DNA of 64,000 nucleotides from Vibrio furnissii CIP 102972 (GTDB lineage Bacteria > Pseudomonadota > Gammaproteobacteria > Enterobacterales > Vibrionaceae). The translations under genes were made by a program, and so were the position numbers. The stretch is taken from the NCBI RefSeq assembly GCF_000176175.1, contig NZ_ACZP01000014.1, positions 186,001 to 250,000 on the forward strand, in the 5' to 3' direction. Below the pieces are notes generated by a model. That model was not told the origin of the DNA, made no database searches, and was given only the letters and a program-made list of their open reading frames with translations. Numbering within the stretch: position 1 is the stretch's first letter; each line of letters begins with the position of its first letter. Below are positions 27,633 through 36,387 of this stretch, in pieces.

Positions 27633-28487
27633 TTATTGCGTTTGCATGCGTTCCAACGCTTCCACTCTACGCCATTGCTTGGCATCAAAGCGCGCTTCAC
27701 GCAACGCGGTAATTTGCTGCGTTTTTTGCGCCTCACTCAAGTGACTGTCGGCAAGCAGTGCCGCGCGCTCTGCCAGATAAACCGCCAACGTCTGCTGAAA
27801 CTGCGTGCGCTGCGCATCCAATGCACTCAAGCGCTCTGCGCCAGCTTCTCCCACCGCCGCGACGCGAGCAAGATAACGCGACTGTTCATCATTATCGCCA
27901 TCTGCGTTGTAGAGTCGGTTCACCAAATCGGTATTGTGTTCACTGCGCTGAATATAATCGGCTTGCTCTGCCACAACGCTTTGCCATTGCGATTTGGCAT
28001 CTGCAACATCGCTGGCCTCACCAGCAATTCGCAGCTTTTCCATCGCCAGATGCCGGAGCTGATTCTCTTCGCCAAACAAATGCTGTTGTTGCTCCGACGT
28101 AAAAAACTGTAATTGCAACGCGAGGATCTGCTGATTGAGCGCCGATAGTGCGGCGTGATCCAGCGCGTTAATGGGCACCGACGGTTCAAGCTCCGCCAAC
28201 GCCTGTTTATAGCGAACAAATTGCTCAAACAGCGCCCCATCGACCAAAAAGCCGTTGGTTTGCTGCTCGTAATTGGCGACGTGGTGCTCTATCGCCTTTA
28301 AATCGCCTTCTCCCAAACCAGACACAAAATAGTCGAGCAGATCTCGCGGTGAAGATTCATCCAACTCGGTATCGCTTTGCGACGCCACCTGCATCGCAAC
28401 CGGTGGCGCGGCGTCGGAAGGCCAAAAGGCCGCACTGAGGCTCCCCAATACGGCCACTATTCCTAAACACAGTGCGGTCTTTTGCAT
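27633..28487 (-). CDS. Lipase-specific foldase (lipase chaperone)
   Basis: 284 residues. An N-terminal hydrophobic anchor (about 5-20) is followed by a polar linker and a long all-helical domain; the core block RDLLDYFVSGLGEGDL (about 49-64) is the conserved RxxFDYxLSxxGE-type motif of Lif/LipB foldases. They stay anchored in the inner membrane and fold the secreted lipase in the periplasm. Starts 9 bp after the lipase gene, the usual lipase-foldase operon. The family symbol varies (lifO, lif, lipB). Confidence 0.9.
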   Translation of the reverse strand: MQKTALCLGIVAVLGSLSAAFWPSDAAPPVAMQVASQSDTELDESSPRDLLDYFVSGLGEGDLKAIEHHVANYEQQTNGFLVDGALFEQFVRYKQALAELEPSVPINALDHAALSALNQQILALQLQFFTSEQQQHLFGEENQLRHLAMEKLRIAGEASDVADAKSQWQSVVAEQADYIQRSEHNTDLVNRLYNADGDNDEQSRYLARVAAVGEAGAERLSALDAQRTQFQQTLAVYLAERAALLADSHLSEAQKTQQITALREARFDAKQWRRVEALERMQTQ

Positions 28488-28496
28488 GTCGACTCC

Positions 28497-29435
28497 TTAC
28501 AAACCTTGCAGTTTCAAACGATTAGCGTGCTGGCGGTACAAAGTAACAGGGTCAGTTTCAAACAGGTGATGAATACCGAGCAAGCCGTTGATTTCATCCA
28601 AATGATTCATGGCGTAATCGTCTCGAATCACCTGGCCTAAATGGGCACTGCACGCCCCCACCAAGCCGTCACTCGGGCCATCAAACGCCAGCCCTAACAC
28701 GGTCATCGCCGCATCGGTAGGATCAAGCGCGTTGGTAAACGTTGATGCACCAGTCCACGAGTAATAACGCACGCCGTTTACTTCATAATCGCCTTCGCCG
28801 CATGCCGTCGCGGGAATGCCTTCCGGGTAGTTTTGGTTGAACGCCAGTGAGCCTTCCGTGGTCAGCGCATCCAGCGATGCCAACGCATCTTGTTCCAGAT
28901 CGCCACCCCCAGAGAGCAGATTGATCAGCGCCACCAACCCATCGGCCAATTTAACCGCTAAGGCTTCCGTGACTGAGTCTTGCGGAATGGTATTGCGCAC
29001 CAAATCCGCTACCGCCGAGCCTTTATTCACGCCGCCAATACTGGTGGCCGAGGCGACTAAGTCGGGACGAACCGAGGCCACGTAACGCACCGTCGGACCG
29101 CCATGACTATGGCCCATCAAGTTGACTTTTTCCGCGCCCGTGGCAGCCAGCAGCGTTTCGACCTGCGCCAAGAGCTGTTCACCGCGTAATTCGGTGCTGT
29201 TGGTGGCAGACACCTGCGCGACATACACCGTTGCGCCATCTTTGGTTAATGATTGCGGAATACCGTAGAAGTAATCCACGCCAGCCAAGGTATCGAAACC
29301 AAACAACCCATGAACCAGCACGATGGGGTATTTGGTGTGGGTATAGCCTGTTTGATCGAGCGCACTTGCACTGGTGGCGGCCAGTGACAACGAGCTGAAC
29401 AGGCAGAGAGCAGAAAGTAATAGTTTATTTTTCAA
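28497..29435 (-). CDS. Secreted triacylglycerol lipase (family I)
   Basis: 312 residues. Signal peptide about 1-25 (ASALD following). Oxyanion-hole motif VLVHGLFGFD at about 40-49; nucleophile elbow GHSHGG at about 109-114 with the Ser as nucleophile. The remaining triad members are expected in DGLVGACSAHLG (Asp) and HLDEINGLLGIHHL (His). This is the Pseudomonas/Vibrio foldase-dependent lipase type, made with the adjacent foldase and exported by the type II system. A perfect palindrome lies 71-82 bp upstream. Confidence 0.93.
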   Translation of the reverse strand: MKNKLLLSALCLFSSLSLAATSASALDQTGYTHTKYPIVLVHGLFGFDTLAGVDYFYGIPQSLTKDGATVYVAQVSATNSTELRGEQLLAQVETLLAATGAEKVNLMGHSHGGPTVRYVASVRPDLVASATSIGGVNKGSAVADLVRNTIPQDSVTEALAVKLADGLVALINLLSGGGDLEQDALASLDALTTEGSLAFNQNYPEGIPATACGEGDYEVNGVRYYSWTGASTFTNALDPTDAAMTVLGLAFDGPSDGLVGACSAHLGQVIRDDYAMNHLDEINGLLGIHHLFETDPVTLYRQHANRLKLQGL

Positions 29436-29505
29436 ATGATCTTCCTTCTTATTCGGGGATCGGCGCCTGAGAACAAGGCGCAGACATCGGACCTCTGAGG
29501 AGCAA

Positions 29506-29517
29506 TCTAACGTTAGA
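29506..29517. promoter_or_regulatory. Palindrome upstream of the lipase gene
   Basis: TCTAACGTTAGA is a perfect 12-bp palindrome 71-82 bp upstream of the lipase start, in the expected promoter region. The central AACGTT recurs elsewhere in the window, so identity of any binding protein is open. Confidence 0.35.
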
Positions 29518-29719
29518 AGAAAGAGACAAATTTACCGATGACCACAAACGCGCTTCGTGAAGCGGAGTCCATATTCAACAGATTCAATAAACATCATCAA
29601 CGTAATTCCAATAAAACATAGAACGCTTGAATGAAAGACAAGAAGGGAAAGAGGAAGGGAACGAGGAAGAAAACGAGAAGGCAGCGCCACGTGCCGATCG
29701 CACGCAGCGCCTATCGATA

Positions 29720-31720
29720 TTACGCCAGTTTAAACTGCGCCATTTCGTGGTTCAGGTCAGCGACTTGTTCACGCACTTGCTGCGAGGTTTGGTTGGAACG
29801 CTGGCTGATCGCCGCCACATCTTCCACCGCATGCGTCACACCATGCATCAGGCTGGTGATCGCTTGGGTGGCTTGCGTCTGCTGCTCTGCCGCGCTGGTC
29901 AGCTGTGCCATTTGATCGTTCAGCATCGCAATCTGTGTCGTGGTGGATTCCAGCTTCACCACCGCTTCTTCGATGTGCTGCGCGCCGACGCCAGCAATTT
30001 GCTGACCTTGCTGAATCTCGTTCACCACCGAAGCGGTCGACGACTGAATCGCCTGCACAATCTGGTTAATCTCGGTGGTCGATTGCGTGGTGCGCGTGGC
30101 CAGCAAACGGACTTCATCCGCCACCACCGCAAACCCGCGACCATAGTCACCCGCCCGCGCCGCTTCAATGGCAGCGTTCAAGGCCAGCAAGTTGGTTTGC
30201 TCCGCCAAGCCTTCAATCACTTCGGTCACTTTGCCAATCGCTGCACTTTCCTGACTGAGTTGGCTCACCAGCACGTTGGCGTTTTCAATCGTCTCATGCA
30301 GCGTCTGCATGGTCTGTTTGTTGCGAACCAGCGACGCTTTCCCCTGTGCAATTTCGCGTTGTGATGCCGACAGCGTGTCAACCGAACGCTGCGCCTGCTC
30401 CAATGTGTGCGTGGTCGATTGCGCGACATCGGATAACTCTGCGTCCATTTCGGTAATGTGTTGCTGCTGGTTTTTCACCTGCGTTAGGGTCTGCTGGCTG
30501 GAATCAAGCAGCGCAGTCATGCTCTCGCTCACCTGATTGGCTTTGTCGGTCACGCCGCGCACAATGCCCGCCAAAGAGGCGTTCATGCGGTTGATTGATT
30601 CAGTGAGTGCCGACAGTTCATCATTGCCCTGTACGGCGAGCGGTTGCTGCGACACATCGCCTGCGGCAATGCGCTGCGCGCGCTGTGAAATCTCCGATAC
30701 GCGGCGGCCAATGCTGCGCCCCATGTAATTGGATATCGCCAATGCTGCAACAATCACCAGTACCAGCGCGACAACCAGAAACGTCAGCACTTGATGAATG
30801 GACGCTTCAATGCCCTGCCCACTGCGATCAGCCTTTTGCTGTTGCGCGGCCACCACATTGTCTAAGCTCGCAGCCAGCGCACTGGCCGCAGGGAGCAGCT
30901 TTTGAGCCATCTCTTGGTTGGCCACGTTCCAATCCGGTGACTGGCGCAGCGCAATGGTTTGATCTGCCAAGGGGAAATAGAGCTGCTGCATCTCTTTGAA
31001 CAGATCCCACAATGAGCGGTCGCTGTCGTCTAGCAGATCGAGTTTGTCTTCAATCTCACGGACCGACTGATTGTGCGCCTTGATAAAGTCGTGATACTTG
31101 CTCAAATATTCCGGCTTGCCATAAAGCAAAAAATCGCGCATCGCCGATAACGAGTTGGCCAACGAGTTGTAGCTGTCGGCATACACTTTAAACAGGCGCT
31201 TGCGGTCATCGCCCTCTTTCTTCGACGCTTCGTCGTTGATCAAGCCTTGAATCTGATCCAGCGCGACTTCTGCAATCGGCGCAGCTTCGTTGATAAAGAG
31301 GTTATGCGCTGGCAAGTTTTCCGGGCTGTGCGCCAGTTCGATAATCTGATGGACGGAGGTTTTCACCGCATCCCATTGCTCAACCACCGTTTGATAATCC
31401 TGCGCAGCAATCAGCGTTTCGAGCACCGGCAAGCTCTCATCGGTTTGCGCGATGATGGTATTTAACTGCTGTTTGAGCGTTTCACCCGCGGCTTCGTCAC
31501 TGCCCAACAACATATAGGCGCGCACGCTGGATAACGTGGCTTGAATCGATTGTTGAATGCCGCGACTGGTGTCGACGGTCGGCAAATCAGAATTCAGAAG
31601 GGATTGCGTGTGGCGTTCTAATACCGACACACTGCGATAGGTCATCGCGGCAGACGCGACAAATAAAAGGGCCAACAACAAAAAACTGAGCTGCAACTTC
31701 CCTGAAATCGTTAGCTTCAT
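29720..31720 (-). CDS. Methyl-accepting chemotaxis protein with HBM-type sensor (HlyB-like)
   Basis: 666 residues from the ATG complementary to 31718-31720 (AGGAG nine bases upstream); a TTG 18 bp further up lacks such a site. TM1 at about 8-28, a long all-helical periplasmic part (about 30-295) of the kind called helical bimodular, TM2 at about 296-318, HAMP ([20 protein letters not shown]), and the cytoplasmic signalling hairpin with tip [32 protein letters not shown]. It lies next to the lipase operon as HlyB does in V. cholerae, but V. cholerae HlyB is shorter as I recall, and no hlyA haemolysin gene is adjacent. Confidence 0.9.
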   Translation of the reverse strand: MKLTISGKLQLSFLLLALLFVASAAMTYRSVSVLERHTQSLLNSDLPTVDTSRGIQQSIQATLSSVRAYMLLGSDEAAGETLKQQLNTIIAQTDESLPVLETLIAAQDYQTVVEQWDAVKTSVHQIIELAHSPENLPAHNLFINEAAPIAEVALDQIQGLINDEASKKEGDDRKRLFKVYADSYNSLANSLSAMRDFLLYGKPEYLSKYHDFIKAHNQSVREIEDKLDLLDDSDRSLWDLFKEMQQLYFPLADQTIALRQSPDWNVANQEMAQKLLPAASALAASLDNVVAAQQQKADRSGQGIEASIHQVLTFLVVALVLVIVAALAISNYMGRSIGRRVSEISQRAQRIAAGDVSQQPLAVQGNDELSALTESINRMNASLAGIVRGVTDKANQVSESMTALLDSSQQTLTQVKNQQQHITEMDAELSDVAQSTTHTLEQAQRSVDTLSASQREIAQGKASLVRNKQTMQTLHETIENANVLVSQLSQESAAIGKVTEVIEGLAEQTNLLALNAAIEAARAGDYGRGFAVVADEVRLLATRTTQSTTEINQIVQAIQSSTASVVNEIQQGQQIAGVGAQHIEEAVVKLESTTTQIAMLNDQMAQLTSAAEQQTQATQAITSLMHGVTHAVEDVAAISQRSNQTSQQVREQVADLNHEMAQFKLA

Positions 31721-31844
31721 CCATAAGCTCCTGTACAACGTTAGGCGGTCACTATAACGTTAAAATTCTGTTACGCAAACCGAGTCACCAGAGATACCGT
31801 CATGCGCAACGGACGGATATCAAATCCCATGCACGTCCATCTGG

Positions 31845-32309
31845 TTAACGAAACACGGGCAACGAGCCAGCCTGTTTCACCTGACGCATCGCCAGATGAG
31901 TATGAATGTCTTTGACGTTGTCCAATTGCTGCACTTTGCGAATAAAGCGCTCGTAACCCACCAGATCCGGGCTGACCACTTCCAGCAGATAATCGTACGC
32001 GCCCGACACCACGTGCGCGCTGATCACTTCATCCATCTCCACCAGCGCCGATTCAAATTCATCAATCGAACTGGCTTGATGATTATTGAGACTGACTTCG
32101 ACAAACACCGTCATGCCGATGCCGACCGCTTTGCGATTCAGCGTCGCCTGATAACCATCAATCACACCTTCATCTTCGAGCCGCTTGATGCGCCGCGCGC
32201 AGGGAGAGGCTGACAACCCGACCAGCTCCGCCAATTCAGCCGTCGAGAGTCGGCCTTGTTTTTGAATCAGCGCCAGCAAGTGGCGATCAATTCTGTCCAT
32301 TTTCATCAT
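31845..32309 (-). CDS. Lrp/AsnC-family transcriptional regulator
   Basis: About 155 residues from the ATG complementary to 32307-32309 (GGAAA upstream). The N-terminal helix-turn-helix reads DRIDRHLLALIQKQGRLSTA then LVGLSASPCARRIKRLEDEG; the C-terminal half is the RAM amino-acid-binding domain (VFVEVSLNN, HVVSGAYDYLLEVVSPDL). The protein is divergent from an EamA exporter, the usual arrangement where Lrp-type regulators switch on amino-acid or metabolite export. A 23-bp palindrome at 32338-32360 lies between the two starts. Confidence 0.9.
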   Translation of the reverse strand: MMKMDRIDRHLLALIQKQGRLSTAELAELVGLSASPCARRIKRLEDEGVIDGYQATLNRKAVGIGMTVFVEVSLNNHQASSIDEFESALVEMDEVISAHVVSGAYDYLLEVVSPDLVGYERFIRKVQQLDNVKDIHTHLAMRQVKQAGSLPVFR

Positions 32310-32337
32310 TTGGTGATTTCCAGCGTTATTTCCATAT

Positions 32338-32360
32338 TTATTGATGGAATCCATCAATAA
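32338..32360. promoter_or_regulatory. 23-bp palindromic operator between lrp-type gene and EamA gene
   Basis: Perfect arms TTATTGATGGA (32338-32348) and TCCATCAATAA (32350-32360) around one base. It starts 29 bp upstream of the Lrp-type gene and ends 115 bp before the EamA gene. Plausible as the Lrp-type regulator's own site; the outer TTATTGAT/ATCAATAA halves also resemble LuxR/HapR quorum-sensing sites, though with a wider spacer. Confidence 0.6.
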
Positions 32361-32474
32361 TTCCATTTATATAAACTAAATTCGCCGAATATCAGCGTCA
32401 AGTTCTCGTGATAATAAAACCCTCGGCCGATTGTGCGCATGGCACGCGGCACCACCGATCATCAGGGATGACTT

Positions 32475-33404
32475 ATGCTTTCAGGATACTTGGCCATGGT
32501 GGCCACACTGCTGCTTTGGGCGGGCTTTTTCTTATCACTGCGCGAAGGGGCCATGAGTGCGCTGACACCGGCCGATATCGCGCTGACGCGCTTTTTGATT
32601 CCCGCCATACTGTTGTTGCCGTTTGTGATGAAAGCCAGAGCACAAATAGCGATGGTGCCCAAGCGCTACTTGCTCGGCATGTTTATCGGTTGCGGCCTGC
32701 CTTACCTGCTGTTAACCGGCAGCGCGATGCACTTTGTGCCAGTTTCCGATGGCAGCACACTGGTTCCGGGCACCCTGCCGCTCTTTGTCTCCGGCATTGC
32801 GGTATGGCTGTTTCATCAGCCGCTGAGTCAGCATCGTATCTTTGGGTTGGTGTTGGTCTTGGGGGGAATTGGCGTGTTTCTCTCCACCAGCGCCATGGAT
32901 TATCAGAGTGACAAACTGTTGGGTCACTTGCTGTTTCTGCTGGGCAGTTTGATGTGGGCCGTATTTACCATCTGCGCTCGTGTCGCGAACCTGCATTCAC
33001 TGGCCGCAGCCGGATTCATTTCCCTGTTGTCCGTCACCTTGCTGCTCGCGCTGATCGCCACTGGCGTGCTGCCAAGCCATTTAGCGCAAACGCCGATCTC
33101 GGCTTGGCCATGGCAAACGCTATTTGGCCACAGCTTAATTCAAGGTTTGGGAGCCGGTGTGATTGCCGCCTTTACTTACCTGCATGCGGTGACCACACTC
33201 GGTGCAGAGCGCTCTGCGGCATTTGGTTCAGCCACGCCAGCCCTTGCGACGCTATTGGCGATACCACTCTTTGGCGAGATGCCAAGCACACTCATATGGG
33301 TCGGGTTGGGATTGGTCAGCTGCGGCAGCTTAATTGCTAGCAACGTGTTGATGAAATATGACGCGTCACTGGCGTATCAACCACCGCAACACGGTCGGAA
33401 TTGA
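32475..33404 (+). CDS. EamA/DMT-family transporter
   Basis: 309 residues with about ten hydrophobic helices in two EamA repeats (about 1-140 and 155-295), the second starting FLLGSLMWAVFTICARVANLHS. Such proteins export amino acids, purines or other metabolites. The ATG follows AGGGA. The divergent Lrp-type gene is the probable regulator, which hints at an amino-acid-like substrate (inference). Confidence 0.88.
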   Translation: MLSGYLAMVATLLLWAGFFLSLREGAMSALTPADIALTRFLIPAILLLPFVMKARAQIAMVPKRYLLGMFIGCGLPYLLLTGSAMHFVPVSDGSTLVPGTLPLFVSGIAVWLFHQPLSQHRIFGLVLVLGGIGVFLSTSAMDYQSDKLLGHLLFLLGSLMWAVFTICARVANLHSLAAAGFISLLSVTLLLALIATGVLPSHLAQTPISAWPWQTLFGHSLIQGLGAGVIAAFTYLHAVTTLGAERSAAFGSATPALATLLAIPLFGEMPSTLIWVGLGLVSCGSLIASNVLMKYDASLAYQPPQHGRN

Positions 33405-33420
33405 TGGAACAGGCACGCCG

Positions 33421-33675
33421 TCAGCGAACCACTTCCAAAATTAACGGCACCACCACACACAGGCCAAACAGCGTGTTGGCCTTATCGCTGTAGCGTAAAT
33501 GGATCAGAAATGGCGAGGCGACAAACAGCGTCACCAACACTGGCACGGCGCTAATCACACCCAACAGATAGAGCGCCACCAGCAGGACAGACAAAGTGAC
33601 CGTCCAGCGCACCGGCACCAGCAGCTTCTTTCCTAATCCAAACATAAATACCAAGGCAGCAAGCAAAGGTAACAT
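33421..33675 (-). CDS. Small membrane protein, possibly Fur-regulated
   Basis: 84 residues from the ATG complementary to 33673-33675, with AAGGTG upstream (a TTG one codon earlier is also possible). Three hydrophobic segments (about 2-14, 22-56 as one or two helices, 68-82) and few charged residues indicate an inner-membrane protein. I do not recognise the family. A strong Fur-like box lies 14-28 bp upstream of the start. It is convergent with the EamA gene, with 16 bp between stops. Confidence 0.7.
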   Translation of the reverse strand: MLPLLAALVFMFGLGKKLLVPVRWTVTLSVLLVALYLLGVISAVPVLVTLFVASPFLIHLRYSDKANTLFGLCVVVPLILEVVR

Positions 33676-33688
33676 CAAAACACCTTTA

Positions 33689-33703
33689 TGATATTAATTC
33701 TCA
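33689..33703. promoter_or_regulatory. Fur-like box before the small membrane protein gene
   Basis: TGATATTAATTCTCA (minus strand TGAGAATTAATATCA) fits 12 of 14 positions of TGATAATnATTATCA, as well as the vctA box does, and sits immediately upstream of the ribosome site of the 84-residue protein. Confidence 0.6.
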
Positions 33704-33833
33704 TTTAGATTCATCATAGTCACGCGCCGCCACAAAAGCAATAGCCGCACAACGAAAGATCGACCGCCTCCAGTTGGGTCACGGCACAACTTCAGGTATA
33801 TTTCCGGTTCACTCACTCAAGAAGTTCGCTGTT

Positions 33834-34142
33834 ATGAAAACCCCATGTATCGCCGCCTGTAAAAACAATGGCGGAATCTGCTCTGGTTGCCGCCGCACGA
33901 TGGATGAAATTATTCAGTGGCGCCATCTGTCCGACGACGAGCGCGACACCATCATGCAGCGATTATCCGGTCAACAATCCACCCACACTTGCCCTGCTTG
34001 CGGCGAGCCAGCACATTGCGACATCATCGCGGGGAAAAGCACCTGTTGGTGTTTTGACGTCGAAAAACGCGACGTGTCTGCCCAGCAAGAAAGCTCGGTT
34101 TGCCTGTGTCGAAAATGCTTAGAAAAACAGCCGATTGAATAA
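33834..34142 (+). CDS. DUF1289 plus cysteine-rich CWC domain protein
   Basis: 102 residues. Residues 1-45 are DUF1289 (TPCIAACKNNGGICSGCRRT, then DEIIQWRHLSDDER); residues 54-100 carry a second cysteine group (HTCPACGEPAHCD, STCWCFDV, SSVCLCRKCLEKQ) matching the CWC family. About thirteen cysteines in a 102-residue cytoplasmic protein suggest zinc or Fe-S binding. The start at 33834 follows the longer frame's poor upstream codons. Function unknown. Confidence 0.85.
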   Translation: MKTPCIAACKNNGGICSGCRRTMDEIIQWRHLSDDERDTIMQRLSGQQSTHTCPACGEPAHCDIIAGKSTCWCFDVEKRDVSAQQESSVCLCRKCLEKQPIE

Positions 34143-34335
34143 TAATTTCGCATTACTTTTTCTAATTCAAAACATAGATTTTTATCTTGCTTAAGATCAC
34201 ATTTTTCGATTGCTTAAGCACTCCACCCTCACTAATATCTCGCGCCGAGAGCATCGCTTTCCTTCCCGCTCTCATTAGTCATATTTTTGAAATTTATCTT
34301 TCTCGCGTTATTGATGTTGTTGGGTGGAGAAAAAG

Positions 34336-35541
34336 ATGTCTGCAACATTTCCGTTAGCTAAACTGACGTTCCTGATCGCCATTCTGACCGCTGTTGGTCA
34401 GATGACTCAGACCATGTATGTGCCTTCCATTGGTCACATGGCCGATGATTTTCTGGTGTCTGCCGCATCGCTGCAGGCGGTAATGGCGTGCTATCTGATC
34501 CCGTATGGTCTGTCGCAGTTTGTCTACGGTCCGCTGTCCGATCGTTTGGGCCGTAAACCGATCATCATCGCGGGTCTGGCCATTTACATCGTAGGTTCAT
34601 TGGTCGCGCTATTTGCCCATGACTACGCTTGGTTCTTGGCAGGTAGCTTTATTCAAGGCTTGGGGATTGGTTGTGGCGGTGCGATGTCTCGTACATTAAC
34701 ACGCGACTGCTTTACCGGCGCAGAACTGCATCACGCGAACAGCCTGATCAGCATGTGTTTGATTTTTTCTCCGCTGATCGCGCCAGTATTGGGTGGTTAC
34801 CTGACTGAATTCTTTGGTTGGCGTTCAAGCTACCTGTTCTTGTCGCTGTTTGCGATTGCCGTGGTCATTACCATGATGACCAGCATGGTCGAAACGCTGC
34901 CAAAAGAGCGTCGTAAAAAAGAGTCGGTACTGCACAGCTACAGCTACGTGATGTCCGATCACCGCTTTCAAGGTTACTTGATTTGCCTTGTCGCCACCTT
35001 TGCTGGTGTGGCGGTATTTGAAGGCGCGGCCGGCGTGCTGCTGGGTGGTGTTCTGGCGCTGCCAGCAACCACCGTGAGCTTGTTGTTCGTCACCCCAATT
35101 CCGGGTTATCTGGCCGGTGCGTGGCTGTCCAATGTGATTGCACAACGTGCCAGTGAAAAACGCGCACTACAAGTCGGCTTGTTCGCAATTATGCTGGGTT
35201 CGATGATCGTGTTGATCCCTGGTTTGATGGATCACACCACGGCCCCCACTTTAATTGGCGGTGCAACGGTGTATTTCTTGGGTGCTGGTATTTTGTTCCC
35301 TGCGGCAACCACGGGCGCGTTAACACCGCTGCCTTACCATGCTGGTACTGGCGGTGCGATTCTGGGTGGCATGCAAAACTTGGGCGCTGGCTTGGCGACC
35401 TTGATGGCATCCATGTTCCCAGCATCCAACCAACTGCCACTGGGCGTGATTATGATGGTGATGTCGGTGCTGGCGCTGCTTGGACTACGCCGCGTGTACA
35501 AACGCCACGATCCATCCAAACACATGCCACTGGCGATCTAA
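34336..35541 (+). CDS. MFS multidrug efflux protein, EmrD-type
   Basis: 401 residues, twelve predicted helices. Motif A GPLSDRLGRKP (about 65-75) between TM2 and TM3 and the Bcr/EmrD-type motif C region (LIAPVLGGYLTEFFGWRSSYLFL) identify a drug:H+ antiporter of the DHA1 family. The ATG at 34336 follows TGGAG. In V. cholerae an EmrD-3 gene sits in a similar chromosome II neighbourhood (from memory). Closed by a strong terminator. Confidence 0.88.
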   Translation: MSATFPLAKLTFLIAILTAVGQMTQTMYVPSIGHMADDFLVSAASLQAVMACYLIPYGLSQFVYGPLSDRLGRKPIIIAGLAIYIVGSLVALFAHDYAWFLAGSFIQGLGIGCGGAMSRTLTRDCFTGAELHHANSLISMCLIFSPLIAPVLGGYLTEFFGWRSSYLFLSLFAIAVVITMMTSMVETLPKERRKKESVLHSYSYVMSDHRFQGYLICLVATFAGVAVFEGAAGVLLGGVLALPATTVSLLFVTPIPGYLAGAWLSNVIAQRASEKRALQVGLFAIMLGSMIVLIPGLMDHTTAPTLIGGATVYFLGAGILFPAATTGALTPLPYHAGTGGAILGGMQNLGAGLATLMASMFPASNQLPLGVIMMVMSVLALLGLRRVYKRHDPSKHMPLAI

Positions 35542-35582
35542 CGCCACGCATCAATGACCTAACGTCAAAGACCCAACGTCAA

Positions 35583-35611
35583 AAAGGGAGGCTCATGGCC
35601 TCCCTTTTGTT
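35583..35611 (+). terminator. Terminator of the EmrD-type gene
   Basis: AAAGGGAGGC (35583-35592) pairs with GCCTCCCTTT (35598-35607), followed by TGTTT. Confidence 0.88.
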
Positions 35612-35665
35612 TGTCTGATCTATTTGTCTTGTGGACCACGTTTCTCGTGGCTCACTTCGCGTGAC

Positions 35666-36010
35666 TTATTTGGCGCGTAGCGCCTCGCCTTCAAAGGTCA
35701 CGCCATCCCAACCAAAGCGCATGAAGTTGCGAATGTTCTGATGATCCGCATTCTCCGGGTGCTGCAACACATCCTGACGGTAAAAATCACCAAAGCAAGC
35801 GAGCGTGGCTTGCGGGCTTAGTTGATGAAGCTGCGCAAAGGCAAAAATCTTACATGAACCGTTGTTCTGGTTCGCTTCGTTGCGGGTCTCGCCATTGTCA
35901 AACGTCGTTGGCGTGAAATCGTAATGCGCATCAATGGTCGCAATGACCTCAGCAAATACAACGCATTCAGGTTGCTCATTCAGTTGCGTCAGTAGCGCGC
36001 TCAGTTCCAT
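35666..36010 (-). CDS. HopJ-family protein
   Basis: 114 residues, full family length. The stretch VIATIDAHYDFTPTTFDNGE, then NNGSCKIFAFAQLH and ENADHQNIRNFMRFGWDGVTFEG is diagnostic of PF08888, named after a Pseudomonas syringae type III effector. The family is widespread in gamma-proteobacteria that do not use it as an effector, and no type III secretion genes are nearby, so a housekeeping role is more likely. Function unknown. Confidence 0.9.
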   Translation of the reverse strand: MELSALLTQLNEQPECVVFAEVIATIDAHYDFTPTTFDNGETRNEANQNNGSCKIFAFAQLHQLSPQATLACFGDFYRQDVLQHPENADHQNIRNFMRFGWDGVTFEGEALRAK

Positions 36011-36387
36011 GTCAGTCTATTCCTGTTGAGATCGAAAACCCGCAGTCTAAAGAAATTTAACTGCGGTGAAAACCGATGCACGGATTGAATCCATCACTGC
36101 ATTTCCATTCAATCGGATCTAGCGCACAAAATTGAAGCAAAAACAGCGCCCGTATTGCCCCTGTTGCAGCATCAATGGGCGCACAATCAAGTCATGCGCT
36201 CGCATGAGGATTCAATTATTGCGTGAATGCATCCGTTGTGTTCTTTAATCCTTGTCTACACTAATGTTTTATATCAGAAAGACTGCTTTACCTAAGAAGC
36301 AATGTTTTAACTAAGAACCGATGTTTTACCTAAGAACGGATGTTTTACCCAAGAACTCAATAATAAATTAACTCGTCAGAGGGCAAC
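36011..36387. other. Intergenic region with promoter of the NIT chemoreceptor gene
   Basis: About 377 bases with no gene. Its right part is a 19-bp tandem repeat (36264-36358) that ends 29 bp before the chemoreceptor start; the left part should hold the promoter of the HopJ-family gene. Confidence 0.6.
36264..36358. repeat. 19-bp tandem repeat, five copies, before a chemoreceptor gene
   Basis: Five head-to-tail 19-bp units start at 36264, 36283, 36302, 36321 and 36340. The consensus is ATGTTTTACCTAAGAACGG; units 3-5 differ at only a few bases, units 1 and 2 are more diverged. The array ends 29 bp before the ATG at 36388, so it probably lies in the promoter or leader. Confidence 0.9.

Noticed and set aside
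29627..30364. Plus-strand ORF of 245 codons beginning in a purine-rich stretch
   Set aside because: It is a shadow of the chemoreceptor coding strand; composition is Arg/His/Leu-rich as expected for antisense of that gene.
35666..36010. Type III secretion effector
   Set aside because: The HopJ name comes from one pathogen; no secretion genes are nearby and the family is common in bacteria without such use.
36264..36358. Possible CRISPR array
   Set aside because: Units are 19 bp and directly adjacent with no spacers, and no cas gene is present; it is a plain tandem repeat.
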